A stretch of DNA of 64,000 bases from Vibrio sp. 14G-20. Its GTDB lineage: Bacteria > Pseudomonadota > Gammaproteobacteria > Enterobacterales > Vibrionaceae. Positions 8,298 through 15,786 of this stretch are shown in pieces. The stretch is from NCBI RefSeq assembly GCF_026241515.1, contig NZ_JAPHPW010000014.1, positions 81,140 to 145,139 of the forward strand. Direction: 5' to 3'. The notes under the pieces are model-generated. The model did no database searches. It had not been told where the DNA came from and worked only from the letters and a program-made list of their open reading frames with translations. Position 1 is the first letter of the stretch, and every line of letters begins with the position of its first letter. The position numbers and the translations under genes are program-made.

Positions 8298-10463
8298 ATG
8301 TCCCGTACTATTATGCTTATCCCTACAAGCGCTGGTGTTGGTCTTACTAGTGTTAGCATGGGTGTTCTTCGCGCTATGGAGCGTAAGGGCGTAAGTGTTT
8401 CTTTCTACAAGCCAATCGCTCAACCTCGTAGCGGTGGTAACCAACCAGATTTAACGTCTACTATCATCAGCGCAAACAGCGACATTAAGATTGGTGAGCC
8501 AATCGCAATGACTAAAGCTGAAGCTTTGATCGGTAGCGAAAAAATGGACGAGCTTCTAGAGTCTGTTGTTGAGCAATACAACAAGATCAACAAAGACGCA
8601 GAAGTAACGCTAATCGAAGGTCTAGTACCTACTCGTAAGCACCCATTTGCTAACCAAGTGAACGCGGAAATCGCTAAAACACTAGGTGCAGAGATCGTAT
8701 TCGTTGCGACTCCGGGTACATACAACCCTATTCAGCTTAAAGAGCACATCGAAGTAGCATGTTCTAACTTCGGCGGCACTAAAAACAAGAACATCTCAGG
8801 CGTTATTATTAACAAACTGAATGCACCTGTTGATGAAGCTGGCCGTACTCGCCCTGACCTTTCTGAAATCTTCGATGATGCAGATAGCGCTCAACAAGCG
8901 AACCTTGAAGTAATGCAAATCTTCAACTCTAGTCCTATCCGTGTTCTTGGCTGTGTGCCATGGAGCATCGACCTAATCGCAACTCGTGCGGTTGATATGG
9001 CTAAGCACCTTAACGCTGAAATCGTTAACGAAGGTGAGATCTCAACTCGTCGTATTAAGAGCATCACTTTCTGTGCACGTTCTCTACCGCACATGATTGA
9101 GCACTTCAAACCAGGTTCACTGCTAGTAACTTCTGCAGACCGTCCTGACGTTATCGTTGCTGCGGCTCTTGCTGCGAAAAACGGTGTTGAGATTGGCGCA
9201 ATCCTGCTTACTGGCGGTTACGACATTCCAGAAAGCATTGCTAACCTTTGTGCACCAGCATTCGCTTCAGGTCTACCGATCTTCAAGGCTCAAGGTAACA
9301 CTTGGCAGACGTCTCTAAACCTACAGAGCTTCAACCTAGAAGTTCCTGCAGACGATAAAGAGCGTATCGAGTTCGTTAACGATCACGTTGCAAGCCACAT
9401 TGATGGCCCTTGGATTGATTCTCTATCTGAAGGTACTCAAGGCATCCGTCGTCTAAGTCCACCAGCATTCCGTTACCAGCTAACTGAATTTGCTCGTAAA
9501 GCGGCTAAGCGCATCGTTCTTCCTGAAGGTGATGAGCCACGTACAGTTAAAGCTGCGGCTATCTGTGCTGAGCGCGGTATCGCAACGTGTGTACTTCTAG
9601 GTAACCCTGAAGAAATCCGTCGCGTTGCTGCACAGCAAGGTGTTGAGCTTGGCGCTGGCGTTGAGATCATCGATTCTGCATCAGTTCGCGAAAACTACGT
9701 AGCTCGTCTAGTAGAACTTCGTGGCGCTAAAGGTATGACTGAAGTTGTTGCTCGTGAGAAGCTAGAAGATTCAGTATTCCTAGGTACTATGATGCTTGAA
9801 GCTGGCGAAGTTGACGGCCTAGTATCTGGTGCTGTTCACACAACGGCGAACACAATCGTTCCTCCGTTCCAGATCATCAAGACTGCTCCTGATGCTTCTA
9901 TCGTATCTTCAATCTTCTTCATGCTTCTGCCTGATCAAGTTCTTGTATACGGTGACTGTGCGATCAACCCAGATCCAACAGCTGAACAGCTTGCTGAAAT
10001 CGCTATCCAATCTGCAGATTCTGCTGCGGCATTCGGTATCGACCCACGCGTTGCTATGATCTCTTACTCTACTGGTGAATCTGGTAAGGGTGCAGACGTA
10101 GATAAAGTACGTGAAGCAACGAAACTTGCTCAAGAGAAACGTCCTGATCTAGTGATCGACGGTCCTCTACAGTACGATGCTGCAATCATGGAAAATGTGG
10201 CCGCTTCTAAAGCGCCTAACTCTCCAGTTGCAGGTAAAGCGACAGTATTCGTATTCCCAGACTTAAACACGGGTAACACGACTTACAAAGCTGTACAGCG
10301 TTCAGCAGATCTAGTATCTATCGGTCCAATGCTTCAAGGTATGCGCAAGCCAGTAAATGACTTGTCTCGTGGCGCTCTTGTGGACGACATCGTTTACACA
10401 GTAGCTCTAACGGCTATCCAAGCAGACCAAGCTGCACAAGCTGAAGAAAAAGTAATTAACTAA
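8298..10463 (+). CDS. pta: Phosphate acetyltransferase Pta
   Basis: Interconverts acetyl-CoA and acetyl phosphate, working with AckA. The 721-residue long-form enzyme has an N-terminal P-loop-like/BioD-type domain (LIPTSAGVGLTSVSMGVL at the start), a central DRTGG-like domain (about 220-340) and a C-terminal PTA_PTB catalytic domain from about residue 390 (KRIVLPEGDEPRTVKAA, VSGAVHTTANT, SYSTGESGKG, VFVFPDLNTGN). Length agrees with E. coli Pta (714). An AAAGGTG SD precedes the ATG. Codon bias is as high as in ackA. Confidence 0.98.
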   Translation: MSRTIMLIPTSAGVGLTSVSMGVLRAMERKGVSVSFYKPIAQPRSGGNQPDLTSTIISANSDIKIGEPIAMTKAEALIGSEKMDELLESVVEQYNKINKDAEVTLIEGLVPTRKHPFANQVNAEIAKTLGAEIVFVATPGTYNPIQLKEHIEVACSNFGGTKNKNISGVIINKLNAPVDEAGRTRPDLSEIFDDADSAQQANLEVMQIFNSSPIRVLGCVPWSIDLIATRAVDMAKHLNAEIVNEGEISTRRIKSITFCARSLPHMIEHFKPGSLLVTSADRPDVIVAAALAAKNGVEIGAILLTGGYDIPESIANLCAPAFASGLPIFKAQGNTWQTSLNLQSFNLEVPADDKERIEFVNDHVASHIDGPWIDSLSEGTQGIRRLSPPAFRYQLTEFARKAAKRIVLPEGDEPRTVKAAAICAERGIATCVLLGNPEEIRRVAAQQGVELGAGVEIIDSASVRENYVARLVELRGAKGMTEVVAREKLEDSVFLGTMMLEAGEVDGLVSGAVHTTANTIVPPFQIIKTAPDASIVSSIFFMLLPDQVLVYGDCAINPDPTAEQLAEIAIQSADSAAAFGIDPRVAMISYSTGESGKGADVDKVREATKLAQEKRPDLVIDGPLQYDAAIMENVAASKAPNSPVAGKATVFVFPDLNTGNTTYKAVQRSADLVSIGPMLQGMRKPVNDLSRGALVDDIVYTVALTAIQADQAAQAEEKVIN

Positions 10464-10484
10464 TTTTTCTTTTGTAGAAAGCAA

Positions 10485-10514
10485 AAACCCTAGATGTTTA
10501 TCTAGGGTTTTTTT
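10485..10514 (+). terminator. Terminator after pta
   Basis: AAACCCTAGA / TCTAGGGTTT is a perfect 10-bp stem with a short loop and a seven-T run. The left-hand A tract makes it partly usable for the convergent reductase gene as well. Confidence 0.9.
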
Positions 10515-10545
10515 ATGTCTGGAGTAAAGGAGCTACTTGGTAAGC

Positions 10546-11484
10546 CTAGCCTCGACCATGTGGTGATTCTAAGTCTAGCGCTGGTCCTTTGGGTACCACT
10601 TGAGTCGGATTAATACCTGTGTGGCTGTAGTAGTAGTGACGCTTGATATGATAGAAATCGGTCGTCTCTTTAATCCCCTCTATTTGGTACAACTCTTTTA
10701 AGTAACCTTGAATGTGTGGGTAGTCGGCAATTCGCTGCTTATTACACTTAAAATGCCCAACATAAACCGCATCAAATCGAACCAGAGTAGTGAACAAGCG
10801 CCAATCCGCTTCTGTAATCTCGCTGCCCGCTAAATAGCGATGTTCGCTAAGGTGCGTATCTACTTTGTCTAGGGCTTCAAACAAGGCGTCATACGCTTCT
10901 TCGTAGGCTTCTTGTGTTGTCGCAAAGCCGGTTCGGTATACGCCGTTGTTGATGTTTGGGTAGATATAATCATTCCACTCATCAATCTTCTTGGACAACT
11001 CCCACGGATAGTAATCATCGGTGTTACCTGTTAACTCATTAAATTCTGAGTTGAACATGCGGATAATTTCAGAGGACTCATTACTCACGATGGTGTTGGT
11101 TTTCTTGTCCCATAGCACTGGAACCGTTACTCGGCCTGAGTAGTCAGGTTTGGCTTGAGTATAGATTTGGTGCATACGAGTATGACCGAATAGAGGTTCA
11201 GGTAACCCCATTTGCCACCCTTCACTCATCATGTCTGGGCAGACTACCGTCACATCAATATGATCGGTTAGATCTTTAAGCTCTCGGAAGATAAGAGTTC
11301 GGTGCGCCCAAGGGCAAGCTAACGATACGTATAGATGGTAACGACCACTTTCTGGTTCAAATTGCACTCCAGCTTTGTTCTCGATCCAACTGCGAAAACC
11401 CGCATCTTCACGAACGAACTTACCACCGCTTTCTTTGGTGTCGTACCACACATCATGCCAAACACCTTCAACTAACTTACCCAT
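10546..11484 (-). CDS. yqjG: Glutathionyl-hydroquinone reductase (YqjG/ECM4 family)
   Basis: Xi-class glutathione transferase that reduces glutathionyl-hydroquinones to hydroquinones with glutathione. The 312-residue protein has the catalytic motif CPWAHR (Cys57) in the N-terminal thioredoxin-like domain, VPVLWDKKTNTIVSNESSEIIRMF for glutathione binding, and a helical C-terminal domain with WRLFTTLVRFDAVYVGHFKCN. The start is the ATG at 11484 preceded by AGAGG; the TTG seven codons upstream lacks support. It is convergent with pta and followed upstream by an inverted-repeat element. Confidence 0.92.
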   Translation of the reverse strand: MGKLVEGVWHDVWYDTKESGGKFVREDAGFRSWIENKAGVQFEPESGRYHLYVSLACPWAHRTLIFRELKDLTDHIDVTVVCPDMMSEGWQMGLPEPLFGHTRMHQIYTQAKPDYSGRVTVPVLWDKKTNTIVSNESSEIIRMFNSEFNELTGNTDDYYPWELSKKIDEWNDYIYPNINNGVYRTGFATTQEAYEEAYDALFEALDKVDTHLSEHRYLAGSEITEADWRLFTTLVRFDAVYVGHFKCNKQRIADYPHIQGYLKELYQIEGIKETTDFYHIKRHYYYSHTGINPTQVVPKGPALDLESPHGRG

Positions 11485-11513
11485 ATCCAAACCTCTGTCA
11501 TCCAAAATTTTTT

Positions 11514-11675
11514 ATACCAATCACAGTAAGTAAATGTTCAGAAATAGCGCAGAGAAAAGGCTTGAGAACAAGGAAGAATTTTTCTGTTAGTAGTTATTCT
11601 ACAATCAAAAATTCTAACGCCGTTATCGAACGTTTTAGCAAGCTAGGATGAGCAGTTATTTACTACGATTGGTAT
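11514..11675. mobile_element. MITE-like inverted-repeat element, 162 bp
   Basis: The ends are inverted repeats: ATACCAATCACAGTAAGTAAAT on the left and ATTTACTACGATTGGTAT on the right (the outer nine bases ATACCAATC/GATTGGTAT are perfect). An inner GAATTTTT/AAAAATTC pair lets the whole element fold on itself. It codes for nothing. I recognise the ATACCAATC...GATTGGTAT type as a recurrent intergenic repeat in Vibrio genomes. It lies between the reductase gene and the opp operon end, in a place where an insertion would do no damage. No clear target duplication was seen. Confidence 0.65.
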
Positions 11676-11681
11676 TAGTAT

Positions 11682-11718
11682 AAAAAAAACCAACTTTTTC
11701 AAAACTAGAAGAAGTTGG
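11682..11718 (-). terminator. Second terminator beyond the opp operon
   Basis: Read on the minus strand, CCAACTT...AAGTTGG forms a 7-bp stem with a 15-base loop and is followed by eight T residues. It would catch read-through past the first opp terminator before the inverted-repeat element. Confidence 0.55.
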
Positions 11719-11771
11719 CTTAGTTGTTCGAATTATTTGAAGAAGCTTATTAAATATGGAGCTTTAGATAC

Positions 11772-11804
11772 AAAAAAAGCGCAACTCATAAAAAAGTTGC
11801 GCTT
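11772..11804 (-). terminator. Terminator of the oppABCDF operon
   Basis: On the minus strand AAGCGCAACT / AGTTGCGCTT forms a perfect 10-bp stem with an 8-base loop, then seven T residues. It would also be the 3' end and Hfq-binding tail of the OppZ RNA. Confidence 0.9.
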
Positions 11805-11838
11805 AAGCCTGTCACAGGCTGAACCGTTTTAAATGGGT
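11772..11838 (-). ncRNA. oppZ: Probable OppZ sRNA in the opp operon 3' UTR
   Basis: In V. cholerae the 3' UTR of oppABCDF is cut to release OppZ, which pairs with the oppB leader and lowers oppBCDF. Here the sequence just after the oppF stop ends in a strong terminator and contains TTCAGCCTGTGACA (complement of 11810-11823). This is complementary over 13 of 14 bases to the leader just upstream of oppB (15684-15697). The RNA 5' end would be set by RNase E near the oppF stop and is not visible; I give the stop as the limit. Identity is inferred from position plus complementarity, not from a sequence match I could run. Confidence 0.7.
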
Positions 11839-11839
11839 T

Positions 11840-12826
11840 CTAGACTTGTACGTGCAAGCAAGATACTGCGTGTACGTCATCGCCTTGAATGGTTGGCTTG
11901 GTTTGCGCGCAGGCCTCGGTTGCTTCAGGGCAACGAGTACGGAACACACAACCTGATGGTGGATTAATTGGTGATGGGAGATCACCCTCCAGCATCTGAA
12001 TCGTTTTGCTGCGCTCTAAGCGTGGGTCTGGAATCGGAACTGCAGACATCAATGCTTTGGTATATGGGTGTTTAGGATCTGAGAACAAGGCATCTGATTC
12101 ACCTAGCTCAACAGCATTACCTAAGTACATCACCAATACACGGTCAGAGATGTGTTTCACAACCGACAAATCGTGCGCGATGAATACCAAGGACAAACCT
12201 AACTCTTTCTGTAGTTCCATAAGAAGGTTAACTACTTGAGCTTGGATAGATACATCCAGAGCAGAAACCGGCTCATCACAGATGATCATCTTAGGCTTCA
12301 AGATAAGTGCACGCGCGATACCGATACGTTGACACTGACCACCAGAGAATTCATGTGGGTAACGGTTGATTACGTTGGGTAGTAGACCAACCTTTGCCAT
12401 CATCTCTTTAACTCGATCTTTCACTTCCTGTTTAGAAAGCTCAGGATAGAAAGTTTGTAGAGGCTCAGCAATGATATCTCCAACTGACATACGTGGGTTA
12501 AGCGATGCTAGCGGGTCTTGGAAGATCATCTGAATCTCTTTACGAGTCTCACGACGCTTCACTTCCTGCATCTTAGTCAGGTCTTGACCTAACCACATAA
12601 CCTCGCCTTCAGTTGCCTCAACTAAACCAATAATTGCACGCGCAAATGTTGATTTACCACAGCCAGACTCACCTACTACACCCAGAGTCTCACCTTCGTA
12701 AAGGTGAACATCCACACCATCAACCGCTTTAAGATTTGATGGTTTCGCCCAAGGCCAAGCAGACTTAGCCGCAATGCTAAAATGAACCTTAAGGTTTTTA
12801 ATATCTAATAGTAATTCTTTACTCAT
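11840..12826 (-). CDS. oppF: Oligopeptide ABC transporter ATP-binding protein OppF
   Basis: One of two ATPases driving oligopeptide uptake at the inner membrane. The 328-residue protein has Walker A GESGCGKST, the ABC signature SGGQCQR, Walker B IICDEPVSALD, and the C-terminal oligopeptide/dipeptide extension with a cysteine cluster (SGCVFRTRCP...ACAQ) typical of OppF/DppF. The ATG at 12826 overlaps the oppD stop as ATGA; the TTG 18 bases upstream is rejected. It is the last gene of oppABCDF. Confidence 0.95.
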   Translation of the reverse strand: MSKELLLDIKNLKVHFSIAAKSAWPWAKPSNLKAVDGVDVHLYEGETLGVVGESGCGKSTFARAIIGLVEATEGEVMWLGQDLTKMQEVKRRETRKEIQMIFQDPLASLNPRMSVGDIIAEPLQTFYPELSKQEVKDRVKEMMAKVGLLPNVINRYPHEFSGGQCQRIGIARALILKPKMIICDEPVSALDVSIQAQVVNLLMELQKELGLSLVFIAHDLSVVKHISDRVLVMYLGNAVELGESDALFSDPKHPYTKALMSAVPIPDPRLERSKTIQMLEGDLPSPINPPSGCVFRTRCPEATEACAQTKPTIQGDDVHAVSCLHVQV

Positions 12827-13794
12827 TTTGTCCAAGTCTCCCAATCAGAAAAACAAGCACGCTGGCGATCTTTCGCAAATGGCTGCAAAATTGGTGCTTC
12901 TTGCTTACAACGGTCCATTACACGGTGACAACGGTCTTGGTAAGGACAACCGGTTGGTAGGCGAAGTAAGTTAGGTGGGTTACCTGGAATCGTCGGTAGA
13001 ATTTCACCTTCGGTATCCAAACGAGGAATCGCTTTAAGCAGGCCTTCCGCATAAGGGTGGCTAGGCTCATAGAAGATTTCATCTACTGTGCCGTATTCCA
13101 TGGTACGGCCAGCGTACATCACTAGAACTTTGTCACAAGAACCGGCAACTACACCCAAATCATGGGTGATCATGATGATTGCTGTATTGAACTCATCTTT
13201 AAGCTCGTTAAGCAATTCCATGATTTGCGCTTGAATGGTTACATCCAACGCCGTTGTTGGTTCATCAGCAATCAGTAGCTTTGGACGACATAACAGAGCC
13301 ATTGCGATCATCACACGCTGACGCATACCGCCAGAAAATTCATGTGGATACATGGTAATACGTTTACGTGCCTCAGGGATTTTCACCGCTTCAAGCATGC
13401 GTACTGATTCTTCAAACGCTTCTGCTTTACCCATGCCTTTATGCAGCATAAGTACTTCCATCAACTGATCACTTACTTTCATGTAAGGGTTCAGTGAGGT
13501 CATTGGATCTTGGAAGATCATCGCGATCTGTTCAGCGCGAACTTTGTTCAGTGCTTTCTCAGGTAGATTGAGAATCTCATTACCTTCAAACTTTGCACTG
13601 CCTGAGATGATGCCGTTCTTAGCCAGCAGTCCCATCAGTGCAAATACCGTTTGAGATTTACCCGAACCCGACTCACCAACAATACCCAGCGTTTCGCCTT
13701 GGTTGAGTGAGAAGTTCAGGTCGTTTACTGCGGTTACCGTACCATCTTGTGTGGTAAATTCGACGCGCAGATCTTTGACATCTAATAAGCTCAT
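12823..13794 (-). CDS. oppD: Oligopeptide ABC transporter ATP-binding protein OppD
   Basis: Second ATPase of the oligopeptide importer. The 323-residue protein carries Walker A GESGSGKS, Q-loop MIFQDPMTSLNP, signature SGGMRQR, Walker B LLIADEPTTALD, and a C-terminal extension with the CPYQDRC...CKQ cysteine pattern (an iron-sulfur cluster site in related transporters). GGAAGC before the ATG acts as SD. Its stop overlaps the oppF start by four bases, which points to translational coupling. Confidence 0.95.
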   Translation of the reverse strand: MSLLDVKDLRVEFTTQDGTVTAVNDLNFSLNQGETLGIVGESGSGKSQTVFALMGLLAKNGIISGSAKFEGNEILNLPEKALNKVRAEQIAMIFQDPMTSLNPYMKVSDQLMEVLMLHKGMGKAEAFEESVRMLEAVKIPEARKRITMYPHEFSGGMRQRVMIAMALLCRPKLLIADEPTTALDVTIQAQIMELLNELKDEFNTAIIMITHDLGVVAGSCDKVLVMYAGRTMEYGTVDEIFYEPSHPYAEGLLKAIPRLDTEGEILPTIPGNPPNLLRLPTGCPYQDRCHRVMDRCKQEAPILQPFAKDRQRACFSDWETWTK

Positions 13795-13836
13795 TATTGC
13801 TTCCTTAATCTTTTATAGCTTTTAATTGCTATTTCG

Positions 13837-14739
13837 TTATCTGTCTTTTGGATCAAGCGCGTCGCGCAGACCATCACCTACGTAGTTAAAGCAGAACAGC
13901 GTAACTACCATGAAGGCCGCAGGGAATGTTAATTGCCAGATTGCAACTTCCATTGTTTGCGAACCTTCTTGAAGCAATGCGCCCCAGCTCGTCATAGGCT
14001 CTTGAACACCAAGACCAAGGAAAGATAAGAATGATTCTGTAAGGATCATGCTTGGAATAAGCAGCGTAGAGTAAACCGCTACGATACCCAGTACGTTCGG
14101 TACGATGTGACGTGTAATGATCTTCCATTTGCTTACACCACATACGTGTGCAGCTTCAATGAACTCTTTACTACGTAAACTCAACGTTTGACCACGTACA
14201 ATACGCGCCATATCTAGCCAAGCAATCGCACCAATAGCAACGAAGATTAGGACTATATTACGACCAAAGAACGTTACCAGTACGATTACTAGGAACATGA
14301 ATGGTACTGCGTACAAAATCTCTAGGATACGCATCATCACTCGGTCAGTACGACCGCCGATGAAGCCTGAAGCTGCACCGTAAAGCGTACCAATCAGTAC
14401 CGCTACGAAGGCACCCATCACACCAACCATCAATGAGATGCGGCCACCAACAAGAGTACGAACGTACAAATCACGACCTAAGCTATCAGTACCAAACCAG
14501 TGATCCGCATTCGGACCAACGTGCATTGCGTACCAATCAGTATCGTCATAAGTGTACTGAGCCAGCATTGGTAAGAAGATAACTGCCAGTACCATAAGCG
14601 TAAGAATGAACAGGCTCACCATTGCAGCTTTGTTTCGCATGAAACGAATGCGCGCATCCTGCCACAAACTACGACCTTCAATCTCTAAGCTCTCAGAGAA
14701 CTTTTCGATCGCTTCTAAATTTTCTTTTTTCTTCAACAT
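13837..14739 (-). CDS. oppC: Oligopeptide ABC transporter permease OppC
   Basis: Inner-membrane permease that pairs with OppB. The 300-residue protein has a cytoplasmic N-terminus, a first helix near residues 38-58, a periplasmic loop with the OppC-type HWFGTDSLGRDLYVR motif, and five more helices. The EAA-type coupling segment EAAHVCGVSKWKIITRHIVPN sits around residues 189-209. The gene starts 12 bases after the oppB stop, in the same operon. Confidence 0.95.
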   Translation of the reverse strand: MLKKKENLEAIEKFSESLEIEGRSLWQDARIRFMRNKAAMVSLFILTLMVLAVIFLPMLAQYTYDDTDWYAMHVGPNADHWFGTDSLGRDLYVRTLVGGRISLMVGVMGAFVAVLIGTLYGAASGFIGGRTDRVMMRILEILYAVPFMFLVIVLVTFFGRNIVLIFVAIGAIAWLDMARIVRGQTLSLRSKEFIEAAHVCGVSKWKIITRHIVPNVLGIVAVYSTLLIPSMILTESFLSFLGLGVQEPMTSWGALLQEGSQTMEVAIWQLTFPAAFMVVTLFCFNYVGDGLRDALDPKDR

Positions 14740-14751
14740 AACCAGTCCCTG

Positions 14752-15672
14752 TTAGTAGCGAATTTTCGGGTCAATCAGCGCTAGCAAAATATCAACGATT
14801 GCGTTGAACAAGATGAATAGGAAACCAATCAAGATGGTTACACCCATTACTAGCGAGTAGTCACGGTTAAACGCGGCGTTAACAAACAGCTTACCGATAC
14901 CTGGTAGGCCGAAGATGGTTTCAACAACAACTGAACCTGTGATGATACCTACGAACGCAGGTCCCATGTAAGAAACAACAGGCAACATTGCTGGCTTAAG
15001 TGCATGTTTTAGAATGATATAACGATAGCTTAAACCTTTTGCTCGAGCAGTTCGGATAAAGTTACTGTTTAGCGTTTCAATCATGCTACCGCGAGTAATA
15101 CGAGCAAAGGTTGCTACGTAAAGAAGAGACATCGCGATAACAGGCAGCACGATGTACATAAATGTACCGCCATGCCAACCACCTGCTGGGAATATGTTCC
15201 AGTGCAGGGAGAAAAGGTATATAAGCGCCGGTGCCAACACGAAGGATGGCATCACCACCCCGAGCATGGCGGTCGACATTATGGTGTAGTCGACCCAGGT
15301 ATTGTGCTTCAAGGCAGCAATCGTCCCGACGGTGACCCCCATCAATAGTGTGAAGATAAAGGCAACAAAACCTACCTTCGCAGATACTGGAAGTGCAACC
15401 GCGATCAGCTCATTTACTGTGTAATCTTGGTATTTAAAAGAGGGACCGAAGTCACCTTGTAAGATATTTGTCAAATACGTGGTGTATTGTTCAAATACTG
15501 GTTTATCTAAGCCGTATTTAGCTTCGATGTTAGCCATAACTTCTGGCGGTAATGGACGCTCGCTTGAAAACGGGTTACCCGGTGCGAAACGCATGAGAAA
15601 GAAAGATATAGTGATCAACACCAACATGGTTGGAATCGCTTCAAATATCCTTTTCATAATGAATTTAAGCAT
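14752..15672 (-). CDS. oppB: Oligopeptide ABC transporter permease OppB
   Basis: Inner-membrane permease, partner of OppC. The 306-residue protein has six hydrophobic segments, the N-terminal MKRIFEAIPTMLVLITISFF helix, RFAPGNPF of the OppB/DppB N-terminal domain, and the coupling segment TARAKGLSYRYIILKHALKPA around residues 183-204. It begins 114 bases after oppA. That gap contains a long hairpin and the sequence complementary to the OppZ RNA, so this is where expression of oppBCDF can be set apart from oppA. Confidence 0.95.
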   Translation of the reverse strand: MLKFIMKRIFEAIPTMLVLITISFFLMRFAPGNPFSSERPLPPEVMANIEAKYGLDKPVFEQYTTYLTNILQGDFGPSFKYQDYTVNELIAVALPVSAKVGFVAFIFTLLMGVTVGTIAALKHNTWVDYTIMSTAMLGVVMPSFVLAPALIYLFSLHWNIFPAGGWHGGTFMYIVLPVIAMSLLYVATFARITRGSMIETLNSNFIRTARAKGLSYRYIILKHALKPAMLPVVSYMGPAFVGIITGSVVVETIFGLPGIGKLFVNAAFNRDYSLVMGVTILIGFLFILFNAIVDILLALIDPKIRY

Positions 15673-15683
15673 AAACTCACTCT

Positions 15684-15697
15684 TTCAGTCTGTGACA
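15684..15697 (-). promoter_or_regulatory. Predicted OppZ pairing site in the oppB leader
   Basis: On the transcribed strand this reads TGTCACAGACTGAA and ends about 12 bases before the oppB ATG, next to its SD. It pairs with the opp 3' UTR (11810-11823) except for one A-C mismatch. Confidence 0.6.
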
Positions 15698-15710
15698 ATT
15701 AAAATTAGAA

Positions 15711-15745
15711 AGACGCTACATGCGCGCCCTGCGCATGTAGTGTCT
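15711..15745 (-). repeat. Long hairpin between oppA and oppB
   Basis: Arms AGACGCTACATGCGC and GCGCATGTAGTGTCT form a 15-bp stem with a single mismatch and a 5-base loop. No T-run follows on the minus strand. Such hairpins commonly protect the 3' end of an abundant oppA transcript while letting some transcription continue. Confidence 0.75.
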
Positions 15746-15786
15746 GTATCGTTATAGTTATATTAACTTTTTAGAATCGAAGCTTA

